Positions 30,670 through 34,406 of a DNA stretch of 34,406 nucleotides are shown piece after piece (positions within the stretch are counted from its first letter, which is position 1; every line of letters starts with the position of its first letter). A program made the translations under genes and the position numbers. Under the pieces are notes generated by a model that saw nothing but the letters and a program-made list of their open reading frames with translations, was not told where the DNA came from and did no database searches. The DNA comes from Candidatus Competibacteraceae bacterium (GTDB lineage Bacteria > Pseudomonadota > Gammaproteobacteria > Competibacterales > JAHEDQ01). Where the stretch lies: NCBI GenBank assembly GCA_024641125.1, contig JAHEDQ010000002.1, positions 22,475 through 56,880 of the forward strand. The letters run 5' to 3'.

Positions 30670-32121
30670 TTGGGTGACACATTGATTGAGCGACTCCTGG
30701 CCTTGCTGATGCTGGCTGCACCGTTGAGCGTCGCGGCGCAAACCTTCTCGCTTCCGGAGATGGGCGACTCGTCCCGTGAGATTCTGGGCGCGGGAGAGGA
30801 GAATCGGCTGGGACGGGCTATTTTCGAGAATTTTCTCAGTTCCGGCGTCGTCATCGAAGATCCCGCACTTCAGCAGTATATCGAGTCGGTCGGACATCAG
30901 GTGGCCACCAACGCGTTTAGCGACACCGGGGGCTATGTGTTTTTCCTGGTCAACGACCGTTCCATCAACGCCTTCGCACTGCCGGGAGGATACATCGGGG
31001 TCAACACCGGACTGCTCATCGCAACCCGAACCGAGAGCGAATTGGCCGGCGTACTGGCTCACGAACTTGCGCATGTCACCCAGCGCCACATCGCACGCGG
31101 TATTGAAGATCAGACCCGGATGAAGGTGCCAAAGGCGGCTGCAATGCTGGCCGGGATCCTGTTGGCGAGTCAGGGAGGCGCTGACGCCGGCGCGGCAGCG
31201 GTCAGCGGTATGATGGCCGCCGACCTGCAGCATCAGATAAATTTCACACGTCGCCATGAGTCCGAAGCGGACCGTGTCGGCGTCGAACTTCTGGTCAAAT
31301 CCGGCTACGATCCCGAAGGTCTGCCCGATTTTTTTCAACGGCTCTATGAAGCTTCCCGCGCTTACGGCACCAACGTGCCAGAGTTCCTGAGAACACATCC
31401 GGTGGAAGCCCGGCGGATATCGGAGACCCGGGACCGCATCGCCCAGCTCGGGGCCGCTGGCAAGCGCCGCGCCGACCCGCTCGACTACCATGTCGCTCAG
31501 GCCCGCGCGCTGGTGCTGTCGACCCAATCCAATAGCACTCTGGCGGCACGATTCGAGGGGGCGATCAGCAGCGGGAGCAACCGGGACGTGGCCGGTCAGC
31601 GCTACGGCATGGCGCTCAGTCAACTGCGCGCTGGAGATATGGCGGGTGCAAGAGCAGAGACCAATCGCCTGCTGCAATCTTATCCCGAGTACCTTCCATT
31701 CCTGCTGCTGTCCGCGGAAATCGATTTACGGTCCGGGCAGCCAGACCAGGCGCTTGAACGCTATCAGGAAGCGGCCAAGATATACCCTGGGGACTATACA
31801 TTGGCTTTGAATCAGGGCACTGCCTTGATCGAGGTCGGACGCTACAAAAGCGCTATGAATCTGTTACGAGAACAGCTGCAGCCCAACATTTTGAGAACGG
31901 GTGCCTACGCTATGTTCGCGCGCGCGGCGCGCGGGGCCGGTTTAATATCTGAGAGTCATGCCAGTATGGCGGAATACTACGCCCTGCGCGGCGACGTCCG
32001 CCAGGCCATCGAGCAGACCGAACTGGCTCTGAGCGCTGCCGACACCACACCGTACCACCGTTCCAGGCTGCAGGCGCAGCTGGAAACCCTGCGCAATCGG
32101 GCGGCGGAAGACGAGACCTGA
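30670..32121 (+). CDS. bepA: BepA/YfgC-type periplasmic M48 metalloprotease and chaperone with TPR repeats
   Basis: Periplasmic zinc protease that assists or degrades outer-membrane proteins at the BAM complex. The 483-aa product has a short signal peptide (LLALLMLAAPLSVAAQ, ~9-24), the zinc motif HELAH at 131-135 with the second motif ESEAD at 197-201, and C-terminal tetratricopeptide-like repeats (~290-470, e.g. LLLSAEIDLRSGQPDQALERYQEAAKIYP). The start is TTG 30670 or TTG 30682; no ATG is suitable, and the second would give a shorter, equally good signal. A housekeeping gene placed between the sulfur genes; its link to them is not evident. Confidence 0.88.
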   Translation: MGDTLIERLLALLMLAAPLSVAAQTFSLPEMGDSSREILGAGEENRLGRAIFENFLSSGVVIEDPALQQYIESVGHQVATNAFSDTGGYVFFLVNDRSINAFALPGGYIGVNTGLLIATRTESELAGVLAHELAHVTQRHIARGIEDQTRMKVPKAAAMLAGILLASQGGADAGAAAVSGMMAADLQHQINFTRRHESEADRVGVELLVKSGYDPEGLPDFFQRLYEASRAYGTNVPEFLRTHPVEARRISETRDRIAQLGAAGKRRADPLDYHVAQARALVLSTQSNSTLAARFEGAISSGSNRDVAGQRYGMALSQLRAGDMAGARAETNRLLQSYPEYLPFLLLSAEIDLRSGQPDQALERYQEAAKIYPGDYTLALNQGTALIEVGRYKSAMNLLREQLQPNILRTGAYAMFARAARGAGLISESHASMAEYYALRGDVRQAIEQTELALSAADTTPYHRSRLQAQLETLRNRAAEDET

Positions 32122-32316
32122 ACCTCAGATTGATTACATTTATGGGCGCAGAAGCAAAATTGGGTTGGACGACCGAGCTGATGATTTACTCTGACCCAAG
32201 TGCGCGTTAAGCCTTGCCAGCCATGAGCGGTCAGGTATTCTGGAGCGCAACGGGCCGTTGAGCAGCTTACCAGCCATCAGTTGCGCGGCCATAAGAACCA
32301 AAGCGAGGGAAAAAAT

Positions 32317-32685
32317 ATGCGGAATCTGTTCGGCACAGCCGGTGCGGTCGCGCTGGCGGCAACCGTGATCGGCTACGCCATGCCCGATCTCGCCAAGGCA
32401 GAAGCCGACCCGGAGTTGATCGCCCAAGGCAAAGCCATCGCCTTCGATCGGAAGAAGGGCAACTGCCTGGCATGCCACGCCGTCGAGGGTGGCGACCTGC
32501 CGGGCAACATCGGGCCACCACTGGTAGCCATGAGTGCACGCTATCCGGACCCGGAGAGGTTGCGCGCTCAGATCTGGGATCCGACCGCCGCCAACCCAAA
32601 CTCGATGATGCCCCCATTCGGCCTGCACGGGATTCTGACCGAAGATGAAATCGACAAAATCGTCGTGTTCGTTCAAACCCTGTGA
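32317..32685 (+). CDS. soxX: SoxX, c-type cytochrome subunit of SoxXA
   Basis: Periplasmic monohaem cytochrome that, with SoxA, couples thiosulfate to the SoxY cysteine. The 122-aa protein has a signal peptide (residues ~1-29, ending DLAKAEA), haem motif CLACH at 50-54 and the likely axial Met98 in NSMMPPFG. ATG 32317 with GAGGG 7-8 nt upstream; a longer frame starting at 32281 lacks a site and would disrupt the signal peptide. First gene of soxXYZA, transcribed away from bepA across a 195-bp gap. Confidence 0.93.
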   Translation: MRNLFGTAGAVALAATVIGYAMPDLAKAEADPELIAQGKAIAFDRKKGNCLACHAVEGGDLPGNIGPPLVAMSARYPDPERLRAQIWDPTAANPNSMMPPFGLHGILTEDEIDKIVVFVQTL

Positions 32686-32726
32686 GCCAAAATGATGAAT
32701 CGAACCTCAACGGAGGAGACGCAGCC

Positions 32727-33200
32727 GTGAAGAGTAAAAGACGCTTGTTTTTGAAAGGAGCCACATCCGCAGGTCTGATCGGTGTGGCCGTCGGAGCCGG
32801 GCTGCTCAAGCCCGTGCGCGTGCTCGCAGCCGCCTGGCCGAAGACGGCCTTTGACGCGGACACCACCGACGCCGCCATGACCGAGATGTTTGGGTCCACC
32901 GAAGCGACCGAAAGCGGCGATATCAAGGTCAAGGCGCCCGACATAGCGGAGAATGGCGCTGTGGTGCCGGTCACCGTTGAAACCGGCCTGAGTTCGGTGG
33001 AGAGCATTTCCATCATTACGGAGAATAACCCGGCGCCACTGTCGGCCAGTTTCAATCTGGCATCTAACGCTGAGGGATACGTCTCTACCCGCCTGAAAAT
33101 GGGCAAGACCTCGAACGTCGTCGCCGTGGTCAAGGCGGATGGAAAGCTTTACAGCGCATCCAAGGAAGTCAAGGTAACCATCGGCGGTTGCGGCGGCTGA
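32727..33200 (+). CDS. soxY: SoxY, sulfur-carrier subunit of SoxYZ
   Basis: Periplasmic protein whose C-terminal cysteine carries the sulfur intermediates of thiosulfate oxidation. The 157-aa chain has a twin-arginine signal (KRRLFLKG near residue 4-11, hydrophobic stretch SAGLIGVAVGAGLL) and ends in the required GGCGG, the Cys being third from the end. I chose GTG 32727, which has the strong GGAGGAG 9 nt upstream, over an in-frame GTG at 32682 overlapping the soxX stop. It is followed by soxZ after 45 bp. Confidence 0.93.
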   Translation: MKSKRRLFLKGATSAGLIGVAVGAGLLKPVRVLAAAWPKTAFDADTTDAAMTEMFGSTEATESGDIKVKAPDIAENGAVVPVTVETGLSSVESISIITENNPAPLSASFNLASNAEGYVSTRLKMGKTSNVVAVVKADGKLYSASKEVKVTIGGCGG

Positions 33201-33245
33201 TCCAGAGCCGGTTGAGTCCGATACAAAACGTCAGGAGGCATAACG

Positions 33246-33554
33246 ATGTCGAGCATCAAAGTACGCGCCAAGGCGGCCGGCGACGTGGTCACGGTAAAGG
33301 CGCTGATGAAACACCCTATGGAAACCGGACAGCGCAAGGACAGCTCGGGCAATCCGATTCCGGCACACTACATCCAGGAAGTGGTCTGCGAACACAATGG
33401 CAATGAGGTGATGACGGCCTTGTGGGGGCCGAGCGTGTCCAAGAACCCGTATCTTTCGTTCAAGTTCACAGGCGGCGCAAAAGGCGACACCCTGAAGATA
33501 AGCTGGTCCGATAACGAGGGCAAATCCGACTCCGAAGAAGCCACCATCGGCTGA
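33246..33554 (+). CDS. soxZ: SoxZ, partner of SoxY
   Basis: A 102-aa beta-sandwich protein that forms a heterodimer with SoxY and is exported with it by the Tat system, having no signal of its own. Family features: start SSIKVRAKAAGDVVTVKALMKHPMETGQRKD, then GNPIPAHYIQEVVCEHNG, and KSDSEEATIG at the end. ATG 33246 with AGGAGG 8 nt upstream. Third gene of the sox operon, 47 bp before soxA. Confidence 0.95.
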   Translation: MSSIKVRAKAAGDVVTVKALMKHPMETGQRKDSSGNPIPAHYIQEVVCEHNGNEVMTALWGPSVSKNPYLSFKFTGGAKGDTLKISWSDNEGKSDSEEATIG

Positions 33555-33601
33555 GAAACGCGTGAGGCACAACAAGAGCGCAACGAGAAAGGTGAAGAGT
33601 A

Positions 33602-34406
33602 ATGAACAAATTGATGCGCGCAACCATGGCGTTCGCTCTGGCTGTGCCCCTGGGTGTTTTTGCAACACCCCAAGAGGATCTCGACACGTTTCGGGCTTAC
33701 TTCGAGCAGCGGTTCCCGAACACGGACATGGAAGACTACGTCAATGGCATCTACTCCATCGACCCGGCTTCCCGCGAGGAGTGGGTGGCGATTGAGGAGT
33801 TTGCGCCCTACGAGTTGAGCATCGACAACGGCAAGGCCCTGTTTGAGACACCGTTCGTCAATGGTAAAAGCCTCGCCGACTGTTTTCCCAACGAAGGCAT
33901 CGGCGTGCGGCAGAACTATCCCTACTTCGACGTGGAACGTAAGGAAGTGGTAACCCTGGAATTGGCAATCAACGAATGCCGCGAGGCCAACGGTGAAAAG
34001 CCCTACAAGTACTCCAAGGGGCCGATCGCAGAAGTCTCTGCCTACATGGCTTACACTTCCAGAGGTCAGAAGATCGAGGTTGATATTCCCAACGACGATG
34101 CCTTGGCCTGGTATGAGCGGGGACGGCGGCATTTCTATGCCAAACGAGGCCAACTCAACCTGTCCTGCGCCGATTGCCATGTCTATAACGCCGGCATGTA
34201 TGTGCGTGCAGACAAGCTCAGTCCCGCATTGGGTCATCCCAGCCACTTCCCGGTATTCAGATCGAAGTGGGGCGAACTTGGTACCTTGCATCGTCGCTAC
34301 AAGGGGTGTAACGAGCAGGTCCGGGCCAAACCATTCAAACCCCAAGGGGAGGAATACCGGGCGCTGGAGTATTTCCATACCTATATGTCAAACGGTCTCG
34401 AGATAA
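33602..34406 (+). CDS. soxA: SoxA, monohaem type, catalytic subunit of SoxXA (3' end beyond window)
   Basis: Periplasmic c-type cytochrome that joins thiosulfate to SoxY. The 268 codons present begin with a signal peptide (MNKLMRATMAFALAVPLGVFA). The single haem site is CADCH at 189-193. The place of the first haem in dihaem SoxA is taken by Cys94 and Cys126, which likely form a disulfide. Cys236 in RRYKGCNEQVRAKP is the haem-ligand/catalytic cysteine of the family. The frame is open at the window end, lacking only the last residues. A GGTGAAGAG precedes ATG 33602. It is the last visible gene of soxXYZA. Confidence 0.93.
   Translation, partial: MNKLMRATMAFALAVPLGVFATPQEDLDTFRAYFEQRFPNTDMEDYVNGIYSIDPASREEWVAIEEFAPYELSIDNGKALFETPFVNGKSLADCFPNEGIGVRQNYPYFDVERKEVVTLELAINECREANGEKPYKYSKGPIAEVSAYMAYTSRGQKIEVDIPNDDALAWYERGRRHFYAKRGQLNLSCADCHVYNAGMYVRADKLSPALGHPSHFPVFRSKWGELGTLHRRYKGCNEQVRAKPFKPQGEEYRALEYFHTYMSNGLEI

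Noticed and set aside
30595-30680. T-arm-like sequence (TTCAATC loop on the minus strand) suggesting a tRNA
   Set aside because: One T-stem pair fails, and no matching acceptor 5' half, D-arm or anticodon arm is found at the expected distance.
32248-32260. 13-bp palindrome (CAACGG, G, CCGTTG) between bepA and soxX
   Set aside because: Could be a hairpin or operator, but it has no T-run and no second copy; a weak TTGGAC/TACTCT pair at 32165-32192 is too poor to call a promoter.
1-34406. Search for mobile elements, phage genes, CRISPR arrays, rRNA and tRNA
   Set aside because: No transposase, integrase, regularly spaced repeats or RNA gene was seen by reading; only the one direct-repeat pair is reported.

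Overview
The window comes from the chromosome of a chemolithotrophic sulfur-oxidising gammaproteobacterium. The evidence is a complete sHdr (sulfur-oxidising heterodisulfide-reductase-like) cluster with its lipoate-binding proteins and lipoate-assembly genes, plus the start of a soxXYZA operon. Housekeeping-type genes of gammaproteobacterial character (srkA, cti, bepA, a CHASE-GGDEF cyclase, an RND pump) lie around it. Base composition is GC-rich and coding density is high. I see no insertion sequence, phage gene, CRISPR array, rRNA or tRNA.

Layout: (1) 1-5.0 kb: 5'-part of srkA (minus, cut by the left edge), cti, and a diguanylate cyclase. (2) 5.05-9.35 kb: a two-gene RND efflux operon (minus). 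(3) 9.67-13.8 kb: an aldo/keto reductase-like gene overlapping a class-I deacetylase-like gene (minus), an IclR-type regulator, and a 106-aa orphan (plus). (4) 13.85-29.99 kb: nineteen genes in a row, all on the minus strand. In transcription order they are tusA, dsrE3A-like, shdrC1, shdrB1, shdrA, hyp, shdrC2, shdrB2, lbpA, a dsrE-like gene, a second lbpA, a LipS-type radical SAM gene, slpl(AB), lipT, a second LipS-type radical SAM gene, an OmpP1/FadL porin, a 133-aa unknown, a second lipoate-ligase-like gene, and a pseudo-receiver protein. (5) 30.2-34.4 kb (plus): a 101-aa unknown divergent from tusA, bepA, then soxX, soxY, soxZ and soxA (cut by the right edge).

How it fits together (family knowledge plus inference): the periplasmic Sox proteins SoxXA and SoxYZ start thiosulfate oxidation. 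Sulfane sulfur entering the cytoplasm is passed through DsrE/TusA sulfur carriers to the sHdr complex and oxidised toward sulfite, with lipoylated LbpA as an essential partner. sLpl(AB), the two LipS-type radical SAM enzymes and LipT build the lipoyl group on LbpA.

The least explained parts are: the lbpA-dsrE-lbpA triad, with a terminator-like hairpin before the last lbpA; the 3'-extension of the array (FadL, 133-aa protein, second ligase-like enzyme coupled to a degenerate receiver); and a set of related AT-rich palindromes (7-bp arms, 6-bp spacer) in front of several transcription units, one of them overlapping the -10 box of a good predicted promoter for tusA.
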